Below are positions 1 through 10,301 of a DNA stretch of 46,163 bases, one piece after another. The notes under the pieces are model-generated. The model was not told where the DNA came from. It did not search any database and saw only the letters and a list, made by a program, of their open reading frames with translations. The first letter of the stretch is position 1; every line of letters starts with the position of its first letter. Made by a program: the position numbers and the translations under genes. Location: assembly GCA_007119175.1 (NCBI GenBank), contig SKQC01000022.1, forward strand, positions 1 to 46,163, written 5' to 3'. This DNA is from Myxococcales bacterium. Its GTDB lineage: Bacteria > Myxococcota_A > Bradymonadia > Bradymonadales > Bradymonadaceae.

Positions 1-1073
1 ATGACCAATTGGCCGGGAGCGGCGTCAATAATGGTGGCCATGATGCGGAGGGCCAATTTATCGGTACCGAGGCCGGGACCGACGACGACCGTGTCGGCGC
101 CGTCGACGGCCTCGAGCAGAGCGTCATCGTCGAGGGTCTGGAGCCGGGCGTCGAAGATCGGCCGGGCCATGACCTCTGGAGTGGTTGTGGGGATGATCGC
201 CTGGCTGTGCTTGTCGGTGCCCACGGTGATGAGACCGGCGCCGCCGACGAGGGCGCCCCGGGCCGACAGGGCGATGGCGCCCGCCGTCTGTGGTCGACCG
301 CCGACGTGCAGCGTTCGTCCGGCACCACCCTTGTGGATATCAATGGGGCGCCGGGGCAGATTTTTGGCAACCCACCGGGCGTCGAGGCCTACCGCCGCGA
401 CTCCTACTTCGCCGCGGATCTTGTCTGGGATGCCGATGTCGACGACGACGAGATCTCCACAATAAGTCCGCGCCGGGTCGAGGCACTGACCGCATTTTGC
501 GAAGCCGAAGGTGACCGTTAATTCGGCGGCGGCTGCCGTCCCCAGAATTTGGCCGGTCTGCCCGTCGAGACCGCTCGGGATATCGACGGTCAAAAGGGGC
601 GCTTTCTGCTCGTCGAGCCAGTTTATGGCCCGGGCATAACGGCCCTCCACGGGGCGATCGAGCCCCGTGCCGAGGAGGGCATCGCACCACAGCGCACATT
701 CTGGCTGGTGGCGAAACCACTCTTCGACGGCGTCCTCGTCGGTGGCTGTGTCGAGATGGGTCACTAAGCCGGTGGCGATCTCAAAATAAAGATCTGCGTC
801 TGCCGAGAGTTTGTCGCGACTGCCGAGGATCAGGACCCGGGGCTCGAATCCGCGATGTGCGAGCATGGTCGCCATCGCCAGGCCGTCACCGCCGTTATTG
901 CCAGTGCCGCAGACAATGCCGATGCGGGCGCCATCAGCCGGCCGGAAGTGGTCTATGAGCGCGTCGACGGCACCTCGAGCCGCTCGATCCATGAGGACAG
1001 GACCGGGGACGCCAATATCCTCGATGGTACGCCGGTCCATCTCACGCATTGCCTCCGGGGTGACGAGATGCAC
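1..1073 (-). CDS. nnr: Bifunctional NAD(P)H-hydrate repair enzyme (epimerase + ADP-dependent dehydratase), 3' end cut off
   Basis: Repairs damaged NADHX/NADPHX: the N-terminal YjeF_N domain epimerises the hydrate and the C-terminal ribokinase-like domain dehydrates it using ADP. Reading the minus strand from a GTG at 1073 gives a protein opening VHLVTPEAMREMDRRTIED. The epimerase motif GTGNNGGDGLAMA follows at about residues 58-70, and an HKGGAGRTLHVGG-like entry into the dehydratase domain comes about 230 residues in. The GTG start is chosen because AAGGAG lies five bases upstream; an in-frame TTG a little further up is the alternative. The reading frame is open to base 1, so the C-terminus lies outside the window. 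It is the last visible gene of the ftsH-to-pdxJ operon, 41 bp after pdxJ. Family assignment is firm; exact start is fairly sure. Confidence 0.9.
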   Translation of the reverse strand, partial: MHLVTPEAMREMDRRTIEDIGVPGPVLMDRAARGAVDALIDHFRPADGARIGIVCGTGNNGGDGLAMATMLAHRGFEPRVLILGSRDKLSADADLYFEIATGLVTHLDTATDEDAVEEWFRHQPECALWCDALLGTGLDRPVEGRYARAINWLDEQKAPLLTVDIPSGLDGQTGQILGTAAAAELTVTFGFAKCGQCLDPARTYCGDLVVVDIGIPDKIRGEVGVAAVGLDARWVAKNLPRRPIDIHKGGAGRTLHVGGRPQTAGAIALSARGALVGGAGLITVGTDKHSQAIIPTTTPEVMARPIFDARLQTLDDDALLEAVDGADTVVVGPGLGTDKLALRIMATIIDAAPGQLV

Positions 1074-1114
1074 GTAGAGCTCCTTGGACTGGCGCAACGC
1101 CGCTAAAAAAAGTC

Positions 1115-1900
1115 TTAAAGTAGTTCGGCGCCGGCCCGGCGTCCGGCGTGTAGGGCCTCGATCATCTCTCGTACGGCCCGCTCAAAGCCCACGAGAACGG
1201 CGCGGGCGACGATGCTATGACCGATATTAAATTCCTCAAATTGCGGGATCGCCGCCACGTCGAGGACATTTTTATAATCCAGGCCATGACCGGCCGCCAC
1301 CACAAGTCCCAGGGTGTCGGCGACACGAGCCGATTTCTTGAGTCGCTGTAACTCGTGGTGGCGATCGAATTCCGACTCTCGGCGCCGGTTGGTAAACGGC
1401 GCTGCTGCCTCGCAATAATCTCCGGTATGCAATTCGACGATCTCAACGCCCAGATCGGCGCTGGCGGCGATTTGCTGGGGGTTTGGGTCGATAAAGAGAC
1501 TTAAATGAGCTCCGCAATCACGGAGCTTTTCGAGATAGCCCGAGAGGCGATCGCGGTTGCCCACCACGTCGAGGCCCCCCTCGGTGGTCTGTTCTTCGCG
1601 CTTTTCCGGAACCAGCGTGACCATATCGGGTTTTATATCGGTGGCGATATCGAGCATCTCGTCGGTGGCCGCCATCTCCAGGTTGAGGCGTGTCCCCACG
1701 GTTTCTCTGAGCACCCGCACATCGCGATCGACGATATGGCGTCGGTCCTCGCGAAGGTGAATTGTGATCTGGTCGGCTCCGGCCAATTCCGCCAGGGAGG
1801 CGGCGGCCACGGGCTCCGGATAGGGCGTGCCCCGGGCCTGCCGGACGGTGGCGACGTGGTCGACGTTGACCCCCAGTCGGGGGCGAATCAGGGACTGCAT
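1115..1900 (-). CDS. pdxJ: Pyridoxine 5'-phosphate synthase
   Basis: Last step of DXP-dependent vitamin B6 synthesis: condenses 1-deoxyxylulose 5-phosphate with 3-amino-2-oxopropyl phosphate to give pyridoxine 5'-phosphate in the cytoplasm. The 261-residue product carries the family signature [17 protein letters not shown] near the N-terminus, then [19 protein letters not shown], and a C-terminal GHGLDYKNV and FNIGHSIV. Length is close to the usual 240-260. It lies 30 bp downstream of glmM and 41 bp upstream of nnr on the same strand, so it is probably cotranscribed. In many Proteobacteria acpS follows pdxJ directly; here there is no room for it, and nnr follows instead. High confidence. Confidence 0.96.
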   Translation of the reverse strand: MQSLIRPRLGVNVDHVATVRQARGTPYPEPVAAASLAELAGADQITIHLREDRRHIVDRDVRVLRETVGTRLNLEMAATDEMLDIATDIKPDMVTLVPEKREEQTTEGGLDVVGNRDRLSGYLEKLRDCGAHLSLFIDPNPQQIAASADLGVEIVELHTGDYCEAAAPFTNRRRESEFDRHHELQRLKKSARVADTLGLVVAAGHGLDYKNVLDVAAIPQFEEFNIGHSIVARAVLVGFERAVREMIEALHAGRRAGAELL

Positions 1901-1930
1901 GGGGATACTCCAGATAGCAAAAAGTTCAAT

Positions 1931-3307
1931 TCAGGCGCCGATAAGGGTGCGAAGCTCACGGCCCAGCTCGTCGGCGTATGTCTTGACGGTCTGGTCGTCC
2001 GGGCCCTCGACCATAATCCGGGCTTTTGACTCTGTGCCGGAGTAGCGGGCGACGACGCGGCCCTCAGTGTCGAGCTTGCCCTCGATCTCGGTGACCAACT
2101 TTTGAAATCCGTCGAGCTGCTCCAGCGGAGGCTTTTCACGGACGTCGACGTTGACCAGAATTTGAGGAAATGGAGTCATCACCGTCGACAATTCACTGAG
2201 CGGCTTTTGGCGGTGCTGCATGATCGCAAGTACCTGCAAGGCCGCCAAAAGGCCATCGCCTGAAGTGGAGTGATCTAAAAAGATGAGATGTCCGCTCTGC
2301 TCGCCGCCCAGGTTATAGCCCGATTTTCGCATCTCCTCGACGACGTAGCGATCGCCGACGGCGGTGCGCACAAGGTTGATTCCGTGGCGCTTTAAGGCAA
2401 CTTCCAGACCGACGTTGCTCATCACCGTCGTTACCAGGGTATCTTGCTGGAGCTGGCCCCGTTCTTTTTGGTGGATGGCGCAGAGGGCTAAAATTCCGTC
2501 GCCGTCGACGATCTCGCCTTTTTCGTCGATCAATTTGACCCGGTCGGCGTCCCCGTCGAGGGTGATCCCGATATCGGCGCGGGTCTCGCGGACCCGCCGG
2601 GCGGTGGCCAGCGGATGCAGGCTTCCACACTCCTGATTGATATTGAACCCGTCGGGGGTAACCCCCATCGTAAATACCTCGGCGCCGAGCTCGCGCAGTA
2701 CCGACGGGGCCACCTTATAGGCCGCGCCGTTGGCGCAGTCGACGACCACTCTCAGCCCCTCCAGGGTCAGATGCCGGGGAAATGTATTTTTCAAAAATAC
2801 GACATAGCGTCCGGTGGCGTCGTCGATCCGGGTCGCCTTACCCACCTGGTCGGTCGCCGGGCGCGGTGGATTGTCGCCTAAAATCAGCTCCTCAATCGCC
2901 AATTCCTCTTCGTCTGGTAATTTAAAGCCGTCGGCCCCAAAGAGCTTGATGCCGTTGTCCTGGTAGGGATTGTGGCTCGCCGATATGACGATGCCGGCGT
3001 CGGCCCGCATCCCGGTGGTCAAAAAGGAGATTCCCGGTGTCGGCAGCGGCCCAACGAGCTGGACGTCGGCGCCCATAGACGTGATGCCGGCGGCCAGGCT
3101 GGACTCGAACATATAGCCCGATACCCGGGTATCTTTGCCAATCACAATTCGCGTGCGCTGACCGAAGGGCTTGCGGCTATTTTCATATTGGCCGCGAAAA
3201 TGATGAGCCACCGCCTGTCCGAGACGCACCGCCAATTCGGCAGTCATCGGATATTGGTTGGCCACACCGCGAATGCCGTCAGTTCCAAAAAGTTGTCGTT
3301 TCGTCAT
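1931..3307 (-). CDS. glmM: Phosphoglucosamine mutase
   Basis: Converts glucosamine-6-P to glucosamine-1-P for UDP-GlcNAc, hence peptidoglycan and LPS. The protein (458 aa from the ATG at 3307) starts [14 protein letters not shown]. The phosphoserine loop ISASHNP is at about residues 108-114, with the active serine directly before HNP. The metal loop is DGDADR and the C-terminal phosphate-binding motif is RYSGTE. Another in-frame ATG 15 bp upstream (3322) would add MGSLS; the family consensus start and a weak GGGA favour 3307. It follows cdaR by 135 bp in the order cdaA-cdaR-glmM. In Firmicutes CdaA, CdaR and GlmM interact and set c-di-AMP levels; conservation of the order suggests the same link here, which is inference. 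Confidence 0.96.
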   Translation of the reverse strand: MTKRQLFGTDGIRGVANQYPMTAELAVRLGQAVAHHFRGQYENSRKPFGQRTRIVIGKDTRVSGYMFESSLAAGITSMGADVQLVGPLPTPGISFLTTGMRADAGIVISASHNPYQDNGIKLFGADGFKLPDEEELAIEELILGDNPPRPATDQVGKATRIDDATGRYVVFLKNTFPRHLTLEGLRVVVDCANGAAYKVAPSVLRELGAEVFTMGVTPDGFNINQECGSLHPLATARRVRETRADIGITLDGDADRVKLIDEKGEIVDGDGILALCAIHQKERGQLQQDTLVTTVMSNVGLEVALKRHGINLVRTAVGDRYVVEEMRKSGYNLGGEQSGHLIFLDHSTSGDGLLAALQVLAIMQHRQKPLSELSTVMTPFPQILVNVDVREKPPLEQLDGFQKLVTEIEGKLDTEGRVVARYSGTESKARIMVEGPDDQTVKTYADELGRELRTLIGA

Positions 3308-3442
3308 CGATAGTGATCCCATACTGGTTCAGTGAGCGCATTCGTCGATACCACGGTGTACACAGCTCGCCAACGCCGTCGTTGTCGTCGAAGGGGCGTC
3401 GGCGGAGTCACAATTGTGTTCACCATTGGCGCAGCGGAAAGT

Positions 3443-4438
3443 TCAAAGCGAATCGGTTTCCTCTTCGTCGGCCTCGTCATCTTCTTCATCGTCGGCAGCA
3501 ACGGCCTCGGCAACGACGCGAAACCGCTCCGGATAAATGCGGACCAATTCGACGTCGGGATGAAGATTGACCACCTCGGCGCTGCGAGACAGGGTTCCAG
3601 GTCCGCTCTCGTCGCTGAGATCGATTTCGGCGCGGATCAGATCCAGATTTAGATCCTCGATCACCGATTTCGGGCCCCGGACCGTCAGCTCCGCATCATC
3701 GGGCTCAACCGTGGTTTGATAGGCGGTGTTGACGGCTTCAACGGGGATCTCGGCAAGGGTCTCCGTGATCTCCTCGGTGGCGATAATGACCGATAATTCG
3801 ACGGGGCCGTCGAGCTCGGCATTGACCAGTCCGTCGCTGATATCGAGACGCACCGGGCGCTCCAATGATTCGGTGCGGTTACTGACGTCGACCCGTTCGG
3901 TGGAGACCGAATCCATCTCCTCCAGGCGACTTTCCGGACCTCGAAGGGTCACCGTCGCCGGGCTCGTCGAGATATCTTCGACAGTATACGATTCCCGAGG
4001 ATCGCCGCTGACCCGGGGGCGTACGGGAACTGTCTTAAACGTCTCGCGCTCTAGATCGACATAGATTGAACTGGGCTCGATATCGGTGACACGAATCGTC
4101 GGCGGGACGGCGAGCCGGTCGGAGGTAATGGAGACCACGCTGTCTTTGTCGGTGGGACTCAAGTCGATGCGAATCGGATCGAGATGACTCGGGTCGAAGC
4201 GGTTGATATCGCTCCAGCGCCCGCGGAAGGTGATTTTGGCCCGATCGATGGGCTCCGAGACCAGGCTCAGCCCGTCGGGGACCACAAATTGCACCGGGGC
4301 ATAGCCGGCGACGACGGTCTCCCGATCTTCGCTGACCCAGATATACAGCGACAACGCAAGGATGATGGCGATGAACTTCAAAAAGAAGTTCTTGAGCATC
4401 GCTCGCCGAGCGAGGTTGATGAGTGCGCCGCGATTCAT
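3443..4438 (-). CDS. cdaR: YbbR/CdaR-type regulator of the diadenylate cyclase
   Basis: Membrane-anchored YbbR-repeat protein, the partner and modulator of CdaA. A single N-terminal membrane segment (about residues 16-36, FLKFIAIILALSLYIWV) is followed by repeated YbbR-like beta domains outside the membrane. The repeats share elements such as PVRPRVSG, TVRGPKSVIEDL and the evenly spaced 'AEIPVEAVN' type strands. The last 30 residues or so are strongly acidic (DDEEDDEADEEET), which is unusual for the family and may be a lineage trait. It starts 36 bp after the cdaA stop codon and precedes glmM. The assignment rests on the repeat pattern, membrane anchor and position; sequence conservation in this family is low. 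Confidence 0.87.
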   Translation of the reverse strand: MNRGALINLARRAMLKNFFLKFIAIILALSLYIWVSEDRETVVAGYAPVQFVVPDGLSLVSEPIDRAKITFRGRWSDINRFDPSHLDPIRIDLSPTDKDSVVSITSDRLAVPPTIRVTDIEPSSIYVDLERETFKTVPVRPRVSGDPRESYTVEDISTSPATVTLRGPESRLEEMDSVSTERVDVSNRTESLERPVRLDISDGLVNAELDGPVELSVIIATEEITETLAEIPVEAVNTAYQTTVEPDDAELTVRGPKSVIEDLNLDLIRAEIDLSDESGPGTLSRSAEVVNLHPDVELVRIYPERFRVVAEAVAADDEEDDEADEEETDSL

Positions 4439-4474
4439 AAAAGCAACTTTCGTCGTCGTTGGGTTCGCGTCGAG

Positions 4475-5416
4475 TTATTCATCCGTCTCTTCCAGTGCTG
4501 CCTCGGCCTTTCGCTTCGCCGAGGGCACTCCGTCGTCATCGTCGTCACTGGAGTCGCCGTCGGCAGTGCCGGTGGCGGCGCCGATTTCGCTTCGGAAGCG
4601 CTCCAGCAGATTACCGCGGCGACGGCGCAGATGGCGCGAGCTATAAATGCGCTGTAAAAAGGCCCGCATCTCGTTGGCGTCGAGATCGCTGTACAACTCT
4701 CCGTCGTGAGCCACAGAGATTTTGCCGGTCTCCTCGCTGACGACAGCTACGGCGGCGTCCGTATCCTCGGTCAGCCCGATGGCCGCCCGGTGACGGGTGC
4801 CCAGCGATTTTTCAACCCTGGGGTTTATCGTGAGCGGCAAAAACGAGCCGGCCGCCGCGATTCGACCCTTGCGCACGATGACTGCTCCGTCGTGCAGCGG
4901 GTTTTGATGCTCCGGCAGAAAAATCGTAAATAGCATATCTTTGGTCGCCACGGCGTCGACGCCGATTCCCTCTTCGACGTAGTGGCTCAGGTCGGCCTCT
5001 CGCTCAATGGCGATAAGGGCGCCCAATTTCCGATTCGACAACATCACGCAGGCTTTGATTACTTCCTCAAGGACCGATGTTTCTTCGTAGGCCCGTCCAC
5101 CCATCATCGGCGTGCGACCGAATTGAGCCAGGGCCCGCCGGATATCTTCCTGGAAGATGATCACCACGATGATGATCAAATTGGCCATGAATAAATCAAT
5201 GACCCAATGCGTGGTGCGCAGGTGCAGATAGTCTTCCTGGGACAGATAAAAGAAGACTAAGATAAAGATTAGCCCAAAGAGCATCTGCAGAGCTCGCGTG
5301 CCTTTGATGAGCAGCAGCACGCGGTAGACGATATAATAGACGATCGCCAGATCGAGAAATACGAGCAGCGCCTGCCAGGCGCTTTCGATTCGAAATATCT
5401 CGAGCAATGGCTCCAT
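4475..5416 (-). CDS. cdaA: Membrane diadenylate cyclase (c-di-AMP synthase)
   Basis: Makes cyclic di-AMP from two ATP. Three N-terminal membrane helices (about residues 17-35, 44-58 and 72-88) are followed by the DisA_N catalytic domain. Its two signature motifs are intact: DGA at residues 176-178 (LHDGAVIVRKG) and RHR at 208-210 (LGTRHRAAIGL). I prefer the ATG at 5416 (MEPLLEIFRI), which matches the usual start of the family; a GTG at 5458 in frame would add 14 residues. The C-terminal 40 residues are charged and low in complexity. It lies between folP and cdaR in the operon. Catalytic motifs make an active enzyme likely; c-di-AMP signalling in this organism is therefore expected, although no receptor is visible in the window. 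Confidence 0.95.
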   Translation of the reverse strand: MEPLLEIFRIESAWQALLVFLDLAIVYYIVYRVLLLIKGTRALQMLFGLIFILVFFYLSQEDYLHLRTTHWVIDLFMANLIIIVVIIFQEDIRRALAQFGRTPMMGGRAYEETSVLEEVIKACVMLSNRKLGALIAIEREADLSHYVEEGIGVDAVATKDMLFTIFLPEHQNPLHDGAVIVRKGRIAAAGSFLPLTINPRVEKSLGTRHRAAIGLTEDTDAAVAVVSEETGKISVAHDGELYSDLDANEMRAFLQRIYSSRHLRRRRGNLLERFRSEIGAATGTADGDSSDDDDDGVPSAKRKAEAALEETDE

Positions 5417-5530
5417 GCCCCGATCGGCAGTAAGAGTTGCGTAAAATGGCGAAACCACGGGAGACCTACCATAGTGAACCAGATGGCAGGAAAGCGCAAA
5501 AATTTTCAGCTCTGCCGTCGACCCGTCGCC

Positions 5531-6403
5531 CTACATCGCACAGACCGCCTCGGCGACGCGGACCACATCGTTCAATTCGGCGACGTCGTGGACGCGGACT
5601 ACGTCGGCGCCGGAAAAGACCGCACAGGCCACGGTGGCCGCCGTTCCAAACAGGCGCTCGTCTGCGCCGCGGTCGGTCACAGCGCCGATAAAACTCTTCC
5701 GGCTCGTGCCCACCAATAGCGGTTTTTTTAGTTGGCGAAAGGCGGCCAGCTCGCGGATGATTCGGTAGTTGTGGGCGACCGTCTTTCCAAAGCCGATGCC
5801 CGGGTCGAGGAGAATTTTATCACCGTCAATTCCGGCCTCGTCGGCGCGTTGGAGACGCTTTTTAAAATAGCTCGTAATATCGCCGATGAGATCGTCGTAA
5901 TGAATCTCGTTCTGCATCGTCGCCGGTGTCTTGCGAATATGCATCAGCACCAGGCCGCACTCGGCATCGGCGACGGTAGACGCCATGCGCTCGTCGAATC
6001 CCAGACCGCTTATATCGTTGACCAGGTGGGCGCCGGCGGCGACGGCCGCTTCGGCCACGTCCGCTTTGTAGGTGTCGACAGAAATCCAGGCGTCGCTATG
6101 TCGCCGAATTTCTTCGATGACCGGGATGACCCGCTCCATCTCCTCGTCGGCGTTGACCGGCTGTGCGCCGGGGCGAGTCGATTCGCCTCCGACGTCGATG
6201 ATGTCTGCTCCGGCTTCGACGAGCTGTAAGGCTTGCTCGATCGCCGACTGGCGCTCAAAGAATTGGCCGCCGTCGGAAAACGAATCGGGGGTGACGTTGA
6301 GCACTCCCATCAGATGGACTTTATGACCAAATTCCATGACCCGCTCGCCGACGCACAGCGAGGGCACCGGAGTGCGCGGCTGGGGCGTGGCGAGATAGGT
6401 CAT
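5531..6403 (-). CDS. folP: Dihydropteroate synthase
   Basis: Joins p-aminobenzoate to dihydropterin pyrophosphate in folate synthesis; the sulfonamide target. The 290-residue protein shows the family signatures in order: GVLNVTPDSFSDGG (about 34-47), IIDVGGESTRPGA (about 68-80), VNDISGL, LLDPGIGFGKT, and LVGTSRKSFIG near the C-terminus. It has about 30 residues before the TIM barrel. The ATG at 6403 lies 28 bp after the ftsH stop, consistent with one operon. The ftsH-folP-cdaA order is common in several phyla. High confidence. Confidence 0.96.
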   Translation of the reverse strand: MTYLATPQPRTPVPSLCVGERVMEFGHKVHLMGVLNVTPDSFSDGGQFFERQSAIEQALQLVEAGADIIDVGGESTRPGAQPVNADEEMERVIPVIEEIRRHSDAWISVDTYKADVAEAAVAAGAHLVNDISGLGFDERMASTVADAECGLVLMHIRKTPATMQNEIHYDDLIGDITSYFKKRLQRADEAGIDGDKILLDPGIGFGKTVAHNYRIIRELAAFRQLKKPLLVGTSRKSFIGAVTDRGADERLFGTAATVACAVFSGADVVRVHDVAELNDVVRVAEAVCAM

Positions 6404-6430
6404 GGGGCCGTCCGGCGAAAGTGTATTCTA

Positions 6431-8422
<1,992 letters not shown>

Positions 8423-8544
8423 ATTGGCCTCGTCGAAAATCGGTCAAAAGGCGAGCGGAATCTCGTCGACGGAGAGCCTCGAGTTTCGAGAACCTGCGAA
8501 GCCGTCGATTTGCGGCTTGCGGCGCCTAAAAAGCGCGCAGACGC

Positions 8545-8706
8545 GTTAGCCCGGATTATTCATGAGGCGTCGTAACGAGGCAATATCAGCGTCAAAAGCG
8601 CAAAATTGAGCCCCACAGGCGGTGCAGCGCACCGTCGAGGAGTGAAATGAAGCGATTTTGGGGCTGATGAGCCGCAGTAGACGAGTCATGAATAATCCGG
8701 GTTAGC
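8545..8706. repeat. 160-bp nested inverted-repeat element (MITE/REP-like) between tilS and ftsH
   Basis: Outer arms are a perfect 16-bp inverted repeat: CCCGGATTATTCATGA at 8550-8565 and its complement TCATGAATAATCCGGG at 8686-8701, with partial pairing beyond (TTAG.. / ..TTAGC). Inside are a second pair (AAAATTGAGCCCC near 8602-8614 with GATTTTGGGGCTGA near 8653-8666) and a central perfect hairpin CGGTGC-agc-GCACCG near 8621-8635. The whole can fold back on itself. There is no reading frame and no transposase. The size and form suggest a non-autonomous mobile element or repetitive extragenic palindrome; an RNA structure is the other option. No clear target-site duplication is visible. Confidence 0.7.
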
Positions 8707-8867
8707 TATATCACCACCACGGGGGGCGGTTCAACTGTGGTGACTCCGGGATGAACAGGGATAACGCCCCTGTACAACGCGGAGCATGAAATAGGCGCCG
8801 CAGTCGGTTCGATGGACGGCGTTGCCCTCCGGTGAGAGAGAAGGAAAAGGCAGCGTCGTTCATTCCG
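8707..8867. other. Rest of the tilS-ftsH intergenic gap, with two small hairpins
   Basis: The gap between tilS and ftsH is 445 bp (8423-8867). Besides the 160-bp element it holds an inverted repeat TCACCACCA/TGTGGTGA near 8711-8742 and a perfect ACAGGG-ataacgc-CCCTGT hairpin at 8755-8773. Neither has a T-run, so a classical intrinsic terminator is not supported, although their place just after tilS (minus strand) would suit RNA processing or weak termination. No supported gene and no convincing promoter was seen in the 8423-8544 part leading into ftsH. Confidence 0.4.
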
Positions 8868-10301
8868 TTATTGTTGGATAAATTCACTAATGCACAGCGA
8901 CGGGGTCACTCTGATGTTCCACACCTGCACCGTTTCGGCCTCCACAGACGCTGCCGCACCGCGCTCCAGACCCGCAGCCCACACCAGGTGATCATGGGCG
9001 TCGTATATGCAGGGCCAGCGCCAGCGAATATCGGCGTCCACGCCAGATGCTGAAAATAGCTTGGTGAGCTTTTGATGATAAATCTCATCACCGTCACTGC
9101 GGGTGAGCCGGGCGCCCGCCTCAAATCCGCCCAGCCTGAGGGGGCGGGCCAGCGCGTCGGCGTCGAAGCGCGCTTCCCAGCGGTGGTGGCCGGCCTCAGC
9201 ATCAGAACGCTCGAGGCCCCAGTGGATCTCGCTTCCGAAATAGGGCGCCTGGCCGCCATCGAATGGGGTTAGCAAGATGGGCTCTGCCTGACGCTCAAGC
9301 ACGTCTTTTCCGCCGCGACCTGTGGAGTGATAAAAGACAATACGGTCGCCCACAAAGGTGATAACGCAGCGAGATAAAGTGAGATGCCGAGGCGCCGCTG
9401 AGGGCGGCGCCGAGAGGTTGTTGTGGATTCGCCCGATCGCCGCGGCGTTAAGCGAGGGCTCCAGAATGTGAAATAGCCGAGCCACCGTCGCCGCGGGGGC
9501 TTTCGCCAGAGCTATGCGATCAAAGGCTCGGCAGCGAAGTCCCGGCCAGTCGATGGCCGCCTCATCGGCCAGTGCCCTCGCATAATGAGTCGCCGCGCGC
9601 CGCTCCGAGGCCAGGTGATCGATGGCGTCGAGCACGGCGCTTCGATGCTCATCATCGCCGCTCACGAGTTGGGGAACCAGATGATGGCGAATGCGGTTTC
9701 GCGAATAACCGTCTTCGATATTTGTCGGATCGGTCACAAACTCGACCCCCCGCGCGTCGGCATAGCTTTCAAGCTGGGCGCGAAAAATGCCGAGCACTGG
9801 GCGGATGATGCGCAAGTCGGCGCCGGGCAGGGGAAAAGGTGCCGTTAGCGCCATCGGTGCCAGACCGTCCAATCCGGTGCCTCGCCGCAGATTGAATAAA
9901 AATGTCTCGAACCGGTCGTCGCCGTGATGAGCAAAGGCGATATCGTCGATTCCCCGCTCGAAGGCGACGTCGGCGATCGCCGCCATTCTACGCTTTCGGG
10001 CCGCAGCCTGGCCGACATCTCGGCTCTTCCACGTCAGGCGCTCCGTGGCGATTGGAAGGCCCCGGCGCTTTGCTTCAGCGGTGCAGAAGTCGGCATCATT
10101 TCGGGAATCGTCGCGCAGATTGTGATCGATATGGACCAGCTCCAGTGGCGGTCCGCCCCGGTCGGTGTGGCGATGCAGAAGGTCGAGAAGTACCGACGAG
10201 TCCAGGCCGCCACTAAATGCGAGCAGAAGGCGGCGTTCCGGCGATAAGCCCGCTTTGCGCAGGCCGTCGGCGCAATGCGCGAGCAACTCGTCAGCGATCA
10301 T
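8868..10301 (-). CDS. tilS: tRNA(Ile)-lysidine synthase
   Basis: Converts C34 of the CAU-anticodon tRNA-Ile to lysidine so that it reads AUA; essential in nearly all bacteria. The 477-residue protein has the PP-loop ATPase motif SGGLDSS at residues 30-36, then VHIDHNLRDDS, AFAHHGDDRFETFLFNLRRGTG and GYSRNRIRHHLVP, all typical. The C-terminal part (about 380-477) is the TilS accessory domain with ARLTRSDG and KLTKLFSASG. The frame is open upstream to 10409, but the ATG at 10301 is the natural start. It overlaps the end of the preceding gene by 11 bp, which suggests translational coupling to the pseudoprotease-like protein. Confidence 0.95.
   Translation of the reverse strand: MIADELLAHCADGLRKAGLSPERRLLLAFSGGLDSSVLLDLLHRHTDRGGPPLELVHIDHNLRDDSRNDADFCTAEAKRRGLPIATERLTWKSRDVGQAAARKRRMAAIADVAFERGIDDIAFAHHGDDRFETFLFNLRRGTGLDGLAPMALTAPFPLPGADLRIIRPVLGIFRAQLESYADARGVEFVTDPTNIEDGYSRNRIRHHLVPQLVSGDDEHRSAVLDAIDHLASERRAATHYARALADEAAIDWPGLRCRAFDRIALAKAPAATVARLFHILEPSLNAAAIGRIHNNLSAPPSAAPRHLTLSRCVITFVGDRIVFYHSTGRGGKDVLERQAEPILLTPFDGGQAPYFGSEIHWGLERSDAEAGHHRWEARFDADALARPLRLGGFEAGARLTRSDGDEIYHQKLTKLFSASGVDADIRWRWPCIYDAHDHLVWAAGLERGAAASVEAETVQVWNIRVTPSLCISEFIQQ

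Noticed and set aside
1-521. Plus-strand frames at the left edge
   Set aside because: They are antisense to the truncated nnr gene, whose minus-strand translation shows both enzyme domains.
8755-8773. Intrinsic terminator after tilS
   Set aside because: The ACAGGG/CCCTGT stem is perfect but short and has no T-run on either side.
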